A stretch of DNA of 64,000 nucleotides from Longimicrobiales bacterium. Lineage in GTDB: Bacteria; Gemmatimonadota; Gemmatimonadetes; Longimicrobiales; Gaopeijiaceae. Made by a program: the position numbers and the translations under genes. The DNA lies in contig JANQRP010000007.1 of NCBI GenBank assembly GCA_028284495.1, forward strand, positions 156,097-220,096, in the 5' to 3' direction. The notes under the pieces were generated by a model. That model was not told where the DNA came from, made no database searches, and saw only the letters and a program-made list of their open reading frames with translations. Positions 9,872 through 18,271 of this stretch are shown here, one piece after another (position 1 is the first letter of the stretch; each line of letters starts with the position of its first letter).

Positions 9872-10743
9872 GCCGTTCCCCCGAGCGCCTCGAGCGTGAG
9901 CTCGGCCGCCTCGAGCGGAAGCTGGTCCTTCGGTCGTCGCGGGAAGACGTGGAGGCTGGTCGGGCGGAAGGCGTCGTCGCCACGGTCGTAGTGGTGATGG
10001 GCGACCTCGATCGTCGACGCGTCCACCCGCAGCACGTTGAAGGAGCACCGCAGCTTCTCACGCGCCCGCCCCCGCGACGAGCTCGTCGTGCCGGACTGCA
10101 CGATCACCACCGGGTGACGCTCGTCGTCGCGTGGAAGCACGTCGAGAGAGTTTCCGATGTAGGCGCGGTGCAGGTGCCCCCCGAGGACCACGTCCACGCC
10201 CATCCGCTCGAACGCGGCGACGTGGCGGCGCGCGTTCGGCATCGGCGCTCCCCCGGCGTAGTCCGGCGGGGGCGCGAGCGGGTGATGGGCGACCACGACC
10301 CGGAGGTCGGATTCGGGCCCCTCGGCGAAGGCGTGCCGCGCGAACTCGATCTGCCGTGGCGACAGACGTCCGTTCACGATCGCCGTTCGCGGCGCGGCCG
10401 TGTTCAACGAGACGAGCGTGCAGCCGGTGATGCGGGTGACGGTGTCGAGATCGTCCGAGATGAAGGCGCGGTAGTTCCGGAACGGCGTCAGGAGCCGCTC
10501 GAAGACGCGATAGAGCGGCACGTCGTGGTTGCCCGGCGTGACGACGACCGGGACGTCCGGGAGTCGGTCCAGAAACCCGGCCGCGTCTCGATACTCGCGA
10601 ACCTTGGCGCGTTGCGTGAAGTCGCCCGACACCACGATCGCATGGGCGTCGGCCTCGGCCGCCGCACGCACGAACGCCTCCGCCGCACGCGGATCGTGAG
10701 GCTTCCCGAAGTGGACGTCGGAGGCGTGCACGAGCGTGATCAT
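9868..10743 (-). CDS. Calcineurin-like metallophosphoesterase (CpdA-like)
   Basis: The 291-residue protein has the complete metallophosphoesterase motif series: DVHFG near residue 9, GDFTQ, GNHD, HHP and GHLH. These bind the dinuclear metal centre of phosphodiesterases of the CpdA/class III cyclic-nucleotide phosphodiesterase group. The segment GNHDVPLY and the short C-terminal region are typical of cytoplasmic members with no signal peptide. The substrate could be a cyclic nucleotide or a lipid-linked diphosphate; the envelope neighbours (lgt, tamA) make a lipid-related job possible but unproven. The ATG overlaps the lgt stop (ATGA). Confidence 0.85.
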   Translation of the reverse strand: MITLVHASDVHFGKPHDPRAAEAFVRAAAEADAHAIVVSGDFTQRAKVREYRDAAGFLDRLPDVPVVVTPGNHDVPLYRVFERLLTPFRNYRAFISDDLDTVTRITGCTLVSLNTAAPRTAIVNGRLSPRQIEFARHAFAEGPESDLRVVVAHHPLAPPPDYAGGAPMPNARRHVAAFERMGVDVVLGGHLHRAYIGNSLDVLPRDDERHPVVIVQSGTTSSSRGRAREKLRCSFNVLRVDASTIEVAHHHYDRGDDAFRPTSLHVFPRRPKDQLPLEAAELTLEALGGTA

Positions 10744-11618
10744 CCGCGGGCGCCGACCTCCTGTTTCGAAGCGCCGTCCGCACGGAGCCGGGCGGCCCAC
10801 GTCACACCCACCGCGATCAGCGCGATACTGATCAACTGGGCGACCGTGAGCACCCCGAAGAACCGGTCGTCCTTGGCCCGGAAGAACTCGACAAGGAACC
10901 GCTCCGCCCCCGCCAGGGAAAGCCACACCATGAAGAGCCACCCGGCCTGGTGCACGTGGCGGCGGATCCGCCAGAGGAAGAGGAAGATCAGGGTGGAAAG
11001 AACGATCTCGTAGATCTGCGTCGGGTGCACCGGAATGACGGTGCCGATCGAGGTGACCGTGCCGTACGCCTCGACGAAGGCGGGATCGACCGCGATCCCG
11101 AATCCCTCGAGGTTCGCGACCGTCGTCGGCGGCATACCGTTCGGGAAGGTCATCCCCACCCACGAGCCGGTCGGGCGCCCGTAGTCGTCCCCGACGAGCA
11201 GGCAGCCGCCTCGCCCCACGGCGTACCCGATCGCGAGCGCGGGCGCCACGTAGTCGGCGACCTTGCCGAGTGGGACGGGCGAACGCATGGCCGCCCGGAC
11301 CACGAGGGCGGTCGCGAGAAGGAATCCCCCGTACCACACCATCCCGCCGCGGGAGAACACGAAGGACAAGCCGTCGGCCTGCAGTCGGTCCATGTTCAGC
11401 AGCACGTAGTACCCCTTCGCGCCGATGATCCCGCCGACGACCCCCCAGAAGACGAAGTCCCACGCCAGCTCCCCGTCGTGGCCCTCCCGTTCCAGCTCGG
11501 AGCGGATGACCATTCCGCCGACGATGAACGAGAGGAACATCATGACGCCGAACGACGTCACGTACTCGCCCCCCACCAGAGGAAACGCCTCGGGGAACCG
11601 GAAGAGGTTGGGATACAT
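10740..11618 (-). CDS. lgt: Phosphatidylglycerol-prolipoprotein diacylglyceryl transferase
   Basis: Lgt transfers the diacylglyceryl group from phosphatidylglycerol to the lipobox Cys of prolipoproteins in the inner membrane. The 292-residue sequence has about seven hydrophobic segments. It carries the Lgt signature region GRGGCLLVGDDYG, the HPTQIYE motif and the conserved RFLVEFFR near the end. The family hallmark near the first periplasmic loop (SRGGMVWYGG) is also present. Length matches the family (about 290). It sits 15 nt after tsaD and overlaps the phosphoesterase by 4 nt. A probable client, the NHL-repeat lipoprotein at 61309-62511, is in the same window. Confidence 0.97.
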   Translation of the reverse strand: MYPNLFRFPEAFPLVGGEYVTSFGVMMFLSFIVGGMVIRSELEREGHDGELAWDFVFWGVVGGIIGAKGYYVLLNMDRLQADGLSFVFSRGGMVWYGGFLLATALVVRAAMRSPVPLGKVADYVAPALAIGYAVGRGGCLLVGDDYGRPTGSWVGMTFPNGMPPTTVANLEGFGIAVDPAFVEAYGTVTSIGTVIPVHPTQIYEIVLSTLIFLFLWRIRRHVHQAGWLFMVWLSLAGAERFLVEFFRAKDDRFFGVLTVAQLISIALIAVGVTWAARLRADGASKQEVGARG

Positions 11619-11633
11619 GCGTGCGCTCGCGAA

Positions 11634-12731
11634 TCAGCGGCGGGAGGGCGTGGCGGACAGGCCCGGCACGAGATCGTCCGGGGGAGCGTCGACGAGCCCG
11701 GGAAAGGGCATCGACGAGGACGCGCTGACGTCGGCGGGTGCGATCTCGCCGAGCCGGTGCCGGAACAGGCCCGCGCGCGCGATCATGGCGCCGTTGTCCA
11801 TCGAGAGGCGCGGTGACGCATGAAAGAGTCGACCGTCCGCGCCGAGCGCACTCCGCATCTCCTCGCGTAGCCGGGTGTTCGCCGCCACGCCGCCGCCGAG
11901 CAGCACCCTCCGGCACCCGGTTAGCTCGACGGCCCGCATGGTTTTCGAGGTGAGGACGTCCACCACGGCCGTCTCGAAGGCCGCGGCCACGTCCGCGCGC
12001 CGCTCCTCGAACACGCCGTCCTCGTGAACCTCGCGGATGGTGTGGAGGACCGCCGTCTTCAGGCCCGAGAACGACACGTCCCAGTACCCTGGGTCGTCCG
12101 GGCGCTGCGCCGCCGACAGCATCGGCCGCGGGAGCCGGAAGGCGGCCGGGTCGCCCTCGCGGGCGAGCTTCGATACGGCCGGGCCGCCCGGGTAGGGGAG
12201 GCCGAGCATCTTGGCCACCTTGTCGAAGGCCTCGCCGGCAGCGTCGTCGCGGGTCCGGCCCAGGAGGTGGTAGCGACCCCACTCCGGGACCCAGAGCAGC
12301 AGGGTGTGGCCGCCCGACACGAGTAGCCCCACGAAGGGAGGCTCGGCCTCGGAATCCTCGAGCACCGGCCCGAACAGGTGCGCCTCCATGTGGTGCACGG
12401 CGATCATGGGGCGGCCCAGCGCCCAGGCGGCCGCCTTCGTCCACCCGAGGCCGACCAGCAACGCGCCGATCAGTCCGGGCCCCGCGGTCGCCGCGAAGAC
12501 GTCGATGTCGCTCAGTTCGACGCCGGCCTGCTCGAGCGCGGCCGCCACGACCGCGTCGATCCTCTGGAGGTGGTGGCGAGCGGCGAGCTCGGGCACGACC
12601 CCGCCGAACACCTCGTGGACGTCCTGTGAGAGAATGATGTGGCCCAGCAGGTCGTGCTCGCCGCGGAGCACGGCGGCCGACGTCTCGTCGCAGCTGGTCT
12701 CGATGCCCAGCACGAGTGTGGAGTCGCTCAC
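11634..12731 (-). CDS. tsaD: tRNA N6-adenosine threonylcarbamoyltransferase
   Basis: TsaD completes t6A37 synthesis on ANN-decoding tRNAs, working with TsaB and TsaE. The 365-residue protein starts GTG within a GTGA overlap with the YbbR gene. It has the ASKHA-fold opening LGIETSCDETS, the metal-binding HHMEAH motif, SGGHT, and the nucleotide loop GGGVAANTRLR, with the final metal Asp in LSMDNGAMIA. The C-terminal 30 residues after the core are a short Pro/Ser-rich tail not typical of the family. The partners tsaB and tsaE are not in the window. Confidence 0.97.
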   Translation of the reverse strand: MSDSTLVLGIETSCDETSAAVLRGEHDLLGHIILSQDVHEVFGGVVPELAARHHLQRIDAVVAAALEQAGVELSDIDVFAATAGPGLIGALLVGLGWTKAAAWALGRPMIAVHHMEAHLFGPVLEDSEAEPPFVGLLVSGGHTLLLWVPEWGRYHLLGRTRDDAAGEAFDKVAKMLGLPYPGGPAVSKLAREGDPAAFRLPRPMLSAAQRPDDPGYWDVSFSGLKTAVLHTIREVHEDGVFEERRADVAAAFETAVVDVLTSKTMRAVELTGCRRVLLGGGVAANTRLREEMRSALGADGRLFHASPRLSMDNGAMIARAGLFRHRLGEIAPADVSASSSMPFPGLVDAPPDDLVPGLSATPSRR

Positions 12732-13693
12732 CGGGCCCCCGCGTCACCGTCGGGGGGGCGGACCACGGTGACCGAGTCCGACATCTGCACGGCGCGAATC
12801 AGCTCGGGCAGACCCGCCGGCGTGGGAAGGACCCGTCGGCGCTCGCCCACGTCCAGGAGTCCGATGTCACGCGTGTCGATCTCGAAGGCAACGGTGGAGA
12901 GGTCGGCGCCCTGGAAGCGGAGCTCCGCACCGACCAGTTCGACGGGGAGTGACTCTGGCTCGACCCGGTACTGCGCCGCGCCGGGCCCCACGAGTCGAAC
13001 CGGCACGGCGTCGAGCTCGCGGCGCGACGCGGCGTCGACCCGAACCGCGACCTGAACCTCGCGCGGGTCGAGGAGCGTGGATCCCAGCCCGGTCGTGTCC
13101 AGGGCGACCGCGCGGACCCGTGACGCACCGACCGACGCGAGGTCGAAAGGAAGCGTCGGAACGGAGTCGAGCGACGCGAGGATTCGTGCCGGACCGCGCG
13201 CTCGGATGACGGCCGGCGTGACCTGGATCGGCGCGACCAGCGCAACGTCCTCGGGCAGCTCTCCCTCGAGGTTCAGGTCCACCACGAGTACCGCCGAGTC
13301 CACCGGTTCGAAGCGGAGCTGGACGGACGCGGGGAGGATCTCCTCGACCACGAGACCCGACGTCCCGCCGAGGGTCACCCAGTCGCGCCGAAGCGTGACG
13401 ACCGTGTCCTCGCCCGCGACGGACTCGACGGGCACCCGGACGGTCGCCCGTTCCCGCGCGAGCTGGATGATCTCGCGGGCGGGGCCGGCCACACGGACCT
13501 CGACCGTCGCAGGAAACGGGGGCTCCGCGACCGTCCACGCGAGGTCGGCTACCTGAACCCGGACGGGAACGGAGGTCAGCGACTCCTGCTGCGTACGGTC
13601 CGCGGGCGCAATCGCCCACAGGAAGACAGCCGCGACCAGCGACGCGATCTTCAGCGAGGCGTTGTGGGTGACGAACCGGGGGAGGAAGCTCAC
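12728..13693 (-). CDS. YbbR-domain membrane protein (CdaR-like)
   Basis: The 321-residue protein has a short N-terminus, one membrane anchor at about residues 13-29 (LKIASLVAAVFLWAIAP) and an extracytoplasmic region of beta-rich repeats that fit about three to four YbbR-like domains (about 80 residues each, with patterns like PVRVQV and VEVRVAGP). In Firmicutes the homologue CdaR regulates the diadenylate cyclase CdaA encoded next to it. Here no DisA-N domain gene is adjacent: the upstream gene is a TlpA-like thioredoxin. The function is therefore open. The start is a GTG at 13693; its stop overlaps tsaD. Confidence 0.82.
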   Translation of the reverse strand: MSFLPRFVTHNASLKIASLVAAVFLWAIAPADRTQQESLTSVPVRVQVADLAWTVAEPPFPATVEVRVAGPAREIIQLARERATVRVPVESVAGEDTVVTLRRDWVTLGGTSGLVVEEILPASVQLRFEPVDSAVLVVDLNLEGELPEDVALVAPIQVTPAVIRARGPARILASLDSVPTLPFDLASVGASRVRAVALDTTGLGSTLLDPREVQVAVRVDAASRRELDAVPVRLVGPGAAQYRVEPESLPVELVGAELRFQGADLSTVAFEIDTRDIGLLDVGERRRVLPTPAGLPELIRAVQMSDSVTVVRPPDGDAGAR

Positions 13694-13706
13694 ACGCGAC
13701 CTCCGG

Positions 13707-14276
13707 TCACGCGTCGAGCAGTCTTCGAATCTGCTCCGCGTAGGTGTCGGCGTCCCACTCGGTCGCCCCGGCCAGGCGCTTGTAGATGCGGCCGTCGCGA
13801 CCGATCAGGAAGGACTCCGGCAAGCCGGTCGTGTCGTACGTCTCGCAGATGGCTCCGGACGGATCCCGAAGGACGTCGAAGGTGAGTCCGAGGCGCTCGA
13901 CCCACATGGAAACGTCGCCGCCGACGAACCCGCACACGCGCTGCTCGTCGAGGCCGTCCACGGACACCGCGACCACGTGGAAGTCCTCGTCGTCGATCCG
14001 CTCGTGGAGTCGCTGCATCGACGGAAGCTCCTGCAGGCACGGTGCACAGCCGGTCGCCCAGATGTTCAGGAGCACCACGTCGCCGCGGTAGTCGTCGAGC
14101 GAGACGGCCTCTCCTTCCAGCGTGGTGGCCTCGAACATCGACGCCTGTACGCCCGCGATCATGTCGACGGATTCGTCCGCCGACCACACGACGACGACGA
14201 TGACCCCGAGCGCGAGCAGAGCCAGCGCATAGGGCAGACGGGACGGGCGTTTCGACTCATTTCTGGACACGGTCAC
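13707..14276 (-). CDS. TlpA/ResA-like membrane-anchored thiol-disulfide oxidoreductase
   Basis: The 189-residue protein has an N-terminal signal anchor (about residues 15-32) followed by a thioredoxin-fold domain facing the periplasm. The active site is CAPC in NIWATGCAPCLQELP, and the cis-Pro loop is TGLPESFLI. Such AhpC-TSA/redoxin proteins reduce cytochrome c maturation intermediates or other periplasmic disulfides. An extra Cys pair (VCGFV and AICETY) lies between the active site and the cis-Pro. The start is a GTG at 14276, 29 nt after the PASTA gene. No cytochrome maturation genes are near, so the client is unknown. Confidence 0.88.
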   Translation of the reverse strand: MTVSRNESKRPSRLPYALALLALGVIVVVVWSADESVDMIAGVQASMFEATTLEGEAVSLDDYRGDVVLLNIWATGCAPCLQELPSMQRLHERIDDEDFHVVAVSVDGLDEQRVCGFVGGDVSMWVERLGLTFDVLRDPSGAICETYDTTGLPESFLIGRDGRIYKRLAGATEWDADTYAEQIRRLLDA

Positions 14277-14305
14277 CTCGGTCTGGGTCGTACGTGTCCC
14301 TGAAT

Positions 14306-15172
14306 CTAATGTTCCTGCCGATTTCCGCCTCTACGGCCGATCTCGAGCCGCACCCGCGCGCCCCGCTCGAGTTCGGTGTCCTCGGCCGGGTCCTGGGTGA
14401 CCACCCGACCCTGGTCACGTCCGAAGCGGAAGACCTCCTGGACGTCCGTTACCTCGAGGCCGAGAACCGCCAGGGTGTCCCGCGCTTCCTCCTCCAGAAG
14501 GCCGAGCACGAACGGCATGCGAACGGTTGGTGGACCGCGGCTGACGATGACCGACACCTCGCCGGGAAGCTGCAGCCGGGTACCCTCGGCCGGCTCGATA
14601 TCGACGATCCGACCTCGCGCGACCGGACTGTCGACGGAATCGACGCGCACCTCGAAGCCCGTCGCGAGCAGCAGGTCGACCGCTCGATCGGCTCGCAGTC
14701 GACTCACCTCCGGAATCGGCCGACGCTCCGGGCCGAGGCTCACCACCAGCCGAACCGTGTCGCCTTCGCGAACGAGCTGCGTGGGGAGCGGCGACTGCCC
14801 GAGAACACGGCCGGAATCGACCGAGGGGTGCCGGAGCGAGCGGATCTCGCCGCGCATCAGGCCGGCGTCGGCCAGCATCGCGGAGGCATCCTCCACGGGC
14901 CGGTCCCGGAGGTCGGCGAGGGGTCGAAGATCCCGGGGGGGGCCGGGCGCGGGAAAAAGGACCAGCACGGCGAAGAGGTAGCCCACGAGCAGCCCGCCGG
15001 CCGCGATTCCGAGCGTCCGAAGGAGGCCGGCGCCCGCAAACGAGCCGGAGCGACCGGGACCGTCGCGGGCACCCGTGGAGCGGGACGCACGCCGACGGGC
15101 CTTCGAGCGCTCCTTTCGCCGCCCGGAGCCGCCCGGGCGCGCCTCGTCGTCTCCCGTCCGCTTCTCCGTCAC
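14306..15172 (-). CDS. PASTA-domain membrane protein without kinase domain
   Basis: The 288-residue product starts at a GTG that overlaps the rsmB stop (GTGA). A very basic N-terminus (about 40 residues of Arg/Lys/Gly/Ser) leads into one membrane span (about residues 50-70), then three PASTA repeats at roughly 75-145, 146-213 and 214-280. Each follows the P-x-V-x-G-x3-EDA-like pattern and ends in the VxxxSxG strand. PASTA domains bind muropeptides or peptidoglycan. Kinase (PknB) and transpeptidase domains are absent, so it is a stand-alone PASTA protein, a form often found next to rsmB in deeply branching bacteria. A cell-wall sensing role is inference. Confidence 0.87.
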   Translation of the reverse strand: MTEKRTGDDEARPGGSGRRKERSKARRRASRSTGARDGPGRSGSFAGAGLLRTLGIAAGGLLVGYLFAVLVLFPAPGPPRDLRPLADLRDRPVEDASAMLADAGLMRGEIRSLRHPSVDSGRVLGQSPLPTQLVREGDTVRLVVSLGPERRPIPEVSRLRADRAVDLLLATGFEVRVDSVDSPVARGRIVDIEPAEGTRLQLPGEVSVIVSRGPPTVRMPFVLGLLEEEARDTLAVLGLEVTDVQEVFRFGRDQGRVVTQDPAEDTELERGARVRLEIGRRGGNRQEH

Positions 15173-16518
15173 GATTCGTCCGCCACCGTCGTCGAGTCCC
15201 GTTTCACTCGCTTCATGCGCATCGCCCACGCGCCGTCCCATCCGGGCCCACCGCCATGCCGATGCGGAAGCACCTCGAGCGCCCCGTCCGTCAGCGGGAT
15301 CTCGGGGTCGTCCGGCGGCGCCGGCCGGAACTCCGGCCTCGCGGACAGGAATCGATCGACCACGCCACGATTCTCCTCCGGTTCGAGGGTGCACGTCGAG
15401 TACACGAGCAATCCGCCCGGCCGTACCGCACTCGCTGCACCGAGCAGGATCCGTGCCTGCACCTCCGCCATCCGGCCGGGGTCCTCCGGTCCCAGCCGCC
15501 ACCGGGCGTCCGGATGCCGCCGGAGCGTGCCGGTCCCCGTACAGGGCGCATCCACGAGCACGACGTCCATGTCGCACGCCGGCGGCCGCTCGCCAGCCGC
15601 GCGCGCCACCCCGATCGGCAGGCCGAGCCGGGACGCGCTCTCACGGACCAGATCCAGGCGCGGTCGCGAGGGATCGGTGGCGAGAACGTATCCGGCGCGC
15701 CGAGCCATGGACAGGGCCTTTCCCCCGGGTGCGGCGCACACATCGGCGACCCGCGCACCGGCCGGAATGGCCGCGTAGCGGACCACCATGGCGGCGGCCG
15801 CGTCCTGCACGAAGGACGGGTATGCGTCGAGCGCACCGGGGACGTCGGTCGTGACCACCCGGACCGTGCCGGGCAGCGGCTCGATCTCCACCTCGAGCCC
15901 CGCCGCCCGCCACGCCGCCGCTGCGGCTTCCACGTCGCCGTCGGCGGGCACCAGGCGGAGATCCGGTACGCGGTTGTCGAGCTCGACGAGCCGCGCGACC
16001 TCGTCGAACGACCAGCGCTCGAGCCAGCGTTCGACCAGCCAGCGGGGGTGCGACCCCCGCGTGGCGAGCCAGCCCGCGGGGTCGCCGGCGGCGTCCGGCC
16101 AGTCGTCGTCGTTCGCGCCCGCCCGGTCGACCGATCGGAGGACGCCGTTCACCAGACCCGACGCGCGCCCTGCGCCGACGGCTCGAGACAGCTCGACCGT
16201 CTCCGAGATCGCCGCGTACGAAGGCACGCTCATGGCCCGGAGCTGGTGAACGCCGAGCCGGAGCACGTCGAGAACGGGCACGTCGAGCCGCTCCAGACCG
16301 CCGCGGACGTGCCGCCCGAGGAGGTGGTCCCAGCGACCTCGCAGGCGTACGGTCCCGTACGCCAGTTCACGCGCGAACGCCTGGTCGAGCGACGACAGCT
16401 CGCGTGCCGCGTCGGTGAAGGCGAGGTCCAGACGGCGACCTCGCCCGGATGCCCGCACGGCCTCGAAGGCGGCGCGGCGGGCCGCGAGACCCGGGGGCGC
16501 CGTGTCCCGAGTGATCAG
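15169..16518 (-). CDS. rsmB: 16S rRNA (cytosine-967 C5) methyltransferase
   Basis: RsmB uses SAM to methylate C967 of 16S rRNA. The protein has an N-terminal NusB-like RNA-binding domain (about residues 1-130) and a Rossmann methyltransferase domain with SAM motif DVCAAPGGKAL. The DAPCTGTGTLRRHPD and YSTCTLEPEENRGVV segments carry the two Cys residues used for release and catalysis. The start is uncertain: no ATG suits the NusB helix ARRAAFEAV, and I chose a CTG at 16518 that overlaps the thiG stop (CTGA), giving 449 residues, close to E. coli RsmB (429). A GTG at 16458 would cut into the first helix, and frames upstream run inside thiG. Function is secure, start is not. Confidence 0.92.
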   Translation of the reverse strand: MITRDTAPPGLAARRAAFEAVRASGRGRRLDLAFTDAARELSSLDQAFARELAYGTVRLRGRWDHLLGRHVRGGLERLDVPVLDVLRLGVHQLRAMSVPSYAAISETVELSRAVGAGRASGLVNGVLRSVDRAGANDDDWPDAAGDPAGWLATRGSHPRWLVERWLERWSFDEVARLVELDNRVPDLRLVPADGDVEAAAAAWRAAGLEVEIEPLPGTVRVVTTDVPGALDAYPSFVQDAAAAMVVRYAAIPAGARVADVCAAPGGKALSMARRAGYVLATDPSRPRLDLVRESASRLGLPIGVARAAGERPPACDMDVVLVDAPCTGTGTLRRHPDARWRLGPEDPGRMAEVQARILLGAASAVRPGGLLVYSTCTLEPEENRGVVDRFLSARPEFRPAPPDDPEIPLTDGALEVLPHRHGGGPGWDGAWAMRMKRVKRDSTTVADES

Positions 16519-17330
16519 TCGAGCATCCCGTGGTCCGGCGAGGAAGGCACCGCCACGCCGCGCACGGGCATCCGGCCGGCCCGCCACGCCGCACGGCCGG
16601 CCTCGACCGCGAGCCTCATCGCACGTGCCATCCGGACCGGGTCGTCGGCCCCCGCGATGGCGCTGTTCAGAAGCACCCCGTCCACCCCCTGCTCCATGGC
16701 GTAGCAGGCGTCGGAGGCGGTCCCCACACCGGCGTCCACGATGACCGGCACCGCGAGCCGACGCTTGATCTGGCGAATGAAGTGCGGGTTCACCACGCCC
16801 AGGCCCGAGCCGATCGGGCTCGCGAGGGGCATGACGGCGGCGCACCCCGCGTCCTCCAGTCGGAGCGCGGTGACGAGATCGTCGTTCGTGTAGGCCATGA
16901 CCTTGAAGCCCTCGTCCGCGAGTACGCGCGCCGCCTCGATGGTGGCCTGCGGGTCGGGCAGAAGCGTTTCCTGGTCTCCGATCACCTCAAGCTTCACGAA
17001 GTCGGTGAAGCCGGTTGCCCGTCCGAGGCGCGCGTAGCGCACCGCCTCGTCCGCCGTGTAGCAGCCGGCCGTGTTCGGGAGCAGGAAGTACTCGTCCGGA
17101 TCGAGGTGATGGAGGATCGCCTCGTCCCGCGTGCGGTCGAGGTCGACGCGACGAACCGACACGGTCACGCACTCGGCACCACTGGCGCGAATCGCGGCGA
17201 CCATCTCCTCGTTGGATGCGTACTTGCCCGTCCCGACGAGGAGCCGCGAGCGGAATTCGCGGCCACCCACGACGAGCGGATCGGGGTCCGTACGGGGCTC
17301 CGAATCGCTCGCGGTCGCCGTCGGGGTCAT
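16515..17330 (-). CDS. thiG: Thiazole synthase
   Basis: ThiG builds the thiamin thiazole phosphate from 1-deoxy-D-xylulose 5-phosphate, dehydroglycine and ThiS thiocarboxylate. The 271-residue TIM barrel has SRLLVGTGKY at the start of the barrel and the Schiff-base Lys in FVKLEVIGD, followed by LLPD. The phosphate-binding segments IGSGLGVVNP and DAGVGTASDACYAMEQG, plus GVLLNSAIAGA, are intact. A polar 20-residue N-terminal extension precedes the core. The ATG at 17330 overlaps the thiS stop (ATGA), so sulfur carrier and synthase are probably made together. Confidence 0.96.
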   Translation of the reverse strand: MTPTATASDSEPRTDPDPLVVGGREFRSRLLVGTGKYASNEEMVAAIRASGAECVTVSVRRVDLDRTRDEAILHHLDPDEYFLLPNTAGCYTADEAVRYARLGRATGFTDFVKLEVIGDQETLLPDPQATIEAARVLADEGFKVMAYTNDDLVTALRLEDAGCAAVMPLASPIGSGLGVVNPHFIRQIKRRLAVPVIVDAGVGTASDACYAMEQGVDGVLLNSAIAGADDPVRMARAMRLAVEAGRAAWRAGRMPVRGVAVPSSPDHGMLD

Positions 17331-17539
17331 CCGCCCCCCACGAAGTGCACCAGTTCGATCACGTCGCCCTCCTCGACCGTGACGTCGGCGTACTGCTCGC
17401 GCCGGAGGATGGACCGGTTGCGCTCGACCACGATCAGCTCCGGCTCGAGGTCGAGCGACACAATGAGCTCTCGCACGGATACCGCGGGGGTGATCTCGCG
17501 CTCCGTGCCGTTGAGCTGGATGCGGATGGACTGGCTCAC
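17327..17539 (-). CDS. thiS: ThiS sulfur carrier protein
   Basis: This 70-residue ubiquitin-fold protein ends in Gly-Gly-Gly (HFVGGG), the tail that is adenylated and converted to a thiocarboxylate to deliver sulfur to ThiG. Family landmarks include IQLNGTEREI at the first strands, a middle helix with VSVRELIVSLDL, NRSILRREQY and the final VEEGDVIELVHFV strand. The start is a GTG at 17539, 8 nt after the tenI stop; length matches E. coli ThiS (66). The extra Gly beyond the usual GG end is a small oddity. The adenylating enzyme ThiF is not in the window. Confidence 0.93.
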   Translation of the reverse strand: MSQSIRIQLNGTEREITPAVSVRELIVSLDLEPELIVVERNRSILRREQYADVTVEEGDVIELVHFVGGG

Positions 17540-17547
17540 GGGACCGT

Positions 17548-18219
17548 CTACCGGTCTGGATTCTCGTCTCGGTCCGGATCGGGATGCACCCGCCCGGCGA
17601 CTCCGGAAAGATAACGGTGCACCGCCGCCACCGGGTCGGCGGAATCCCACACGCCTCGGATCGCCGCGACGCCGTGCGCGCCCGCGGCGAGGACCTCGCC
17701 GACCCGCTCGGGCGTGACGCCTCCGATCGCGATGACGGGCGCCCTCGCGACCCCGACGAACCGCTCCACGAGTCCTTTCCCCCCGCCGGCCCGCTCCGGG
17801 TGGGACGGTGTCGCGAACGCGTTCCCGACGAGCCACCAGTCGATCCCCGGCCCCGCGTCCGCCGCTTCGTGGGGCGCATGCGCCGACACGCCGACGAGCA
17901 GACGCGGGGCCGTGGCGGGCACGTCGGTCGGCCGCAGGCTGCGGGCGGCGAGCTGCACCGCGTCGACGGCGCCGGCGACCGCCACGTCGATCCGGTCGTT
18001 CACGACCAGCATCCCCGCGCCGTCCGGAATGCAGCCGCGAAGGTCGGAGGCGAGGCGATGGAGCGTGCGGCCGGTGGCGTGGGGCGCTCGGAGGTGGACC
18101 GCGACGTCGGGTCCCGCCCGGGCGATCCGCGCCGCCAGGTCGATGAAGTCCGGTCGCGCGACGACCCGATCGTCCGTCACCACATGCAGGCGAGGGACCG
18201 CCCGTGACGCGCCGCGCAC
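17548..18219 (-). CDS. tenI: TenI/ThiE-family protein, likely thiazole tautomerase
   Basis: The product is a ThiE-superfamily TIM barrel. It keeps RLHVVTDD at strand 1, VHLRAPHATG, LVVNDRIDVA and the phosphate loop VIAIGGVTPERV. Where ThiE (thiamin phosphate synthase) usually has VHLGQEDL and VAVVSAI, this protein has VQLAARSL and VAAIRGVWDSADP, which fits TenI better (TenI: VQL, IAVMSG, SSAEP). TenI tautomerises the thiazole made by ThiG, and here it sits directly upstream of thiS-thiG, which supports that reading. ThiE remains possible. The start is unclear: I used the GTG at 18219 (GAGG about 10 nt upstream, about 223 residues); GTGs at 18291 and 18312 would overlap fmt. Confidence 0.75.
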   Translation of the reverse strand: MRGASRAVPRLHVVTDDRVVARPDFIDLAARIARAGPDVAVHLRAPHATGRTLHRLASDLRGCIPDGAGMLVVNDRIDVAVAGAVDAVQLAARSLRPTDVPATAPRLLVGVSAHAPHEAADAGPGIDWWLVGNAFATPSHPERAGGGKGLVERFVGVARAPVIAIGGVTPERVGEVLAAGAHGVAAIRGVWDSADPVAAVHRYLSGVAGRVHPDPDRDENPDR

Positions 18220-18271
18220 CGCGTGGCGGACCTCGGCCCCATCGCCGTCGACGGCGCGGCCCGCGTCGCCG

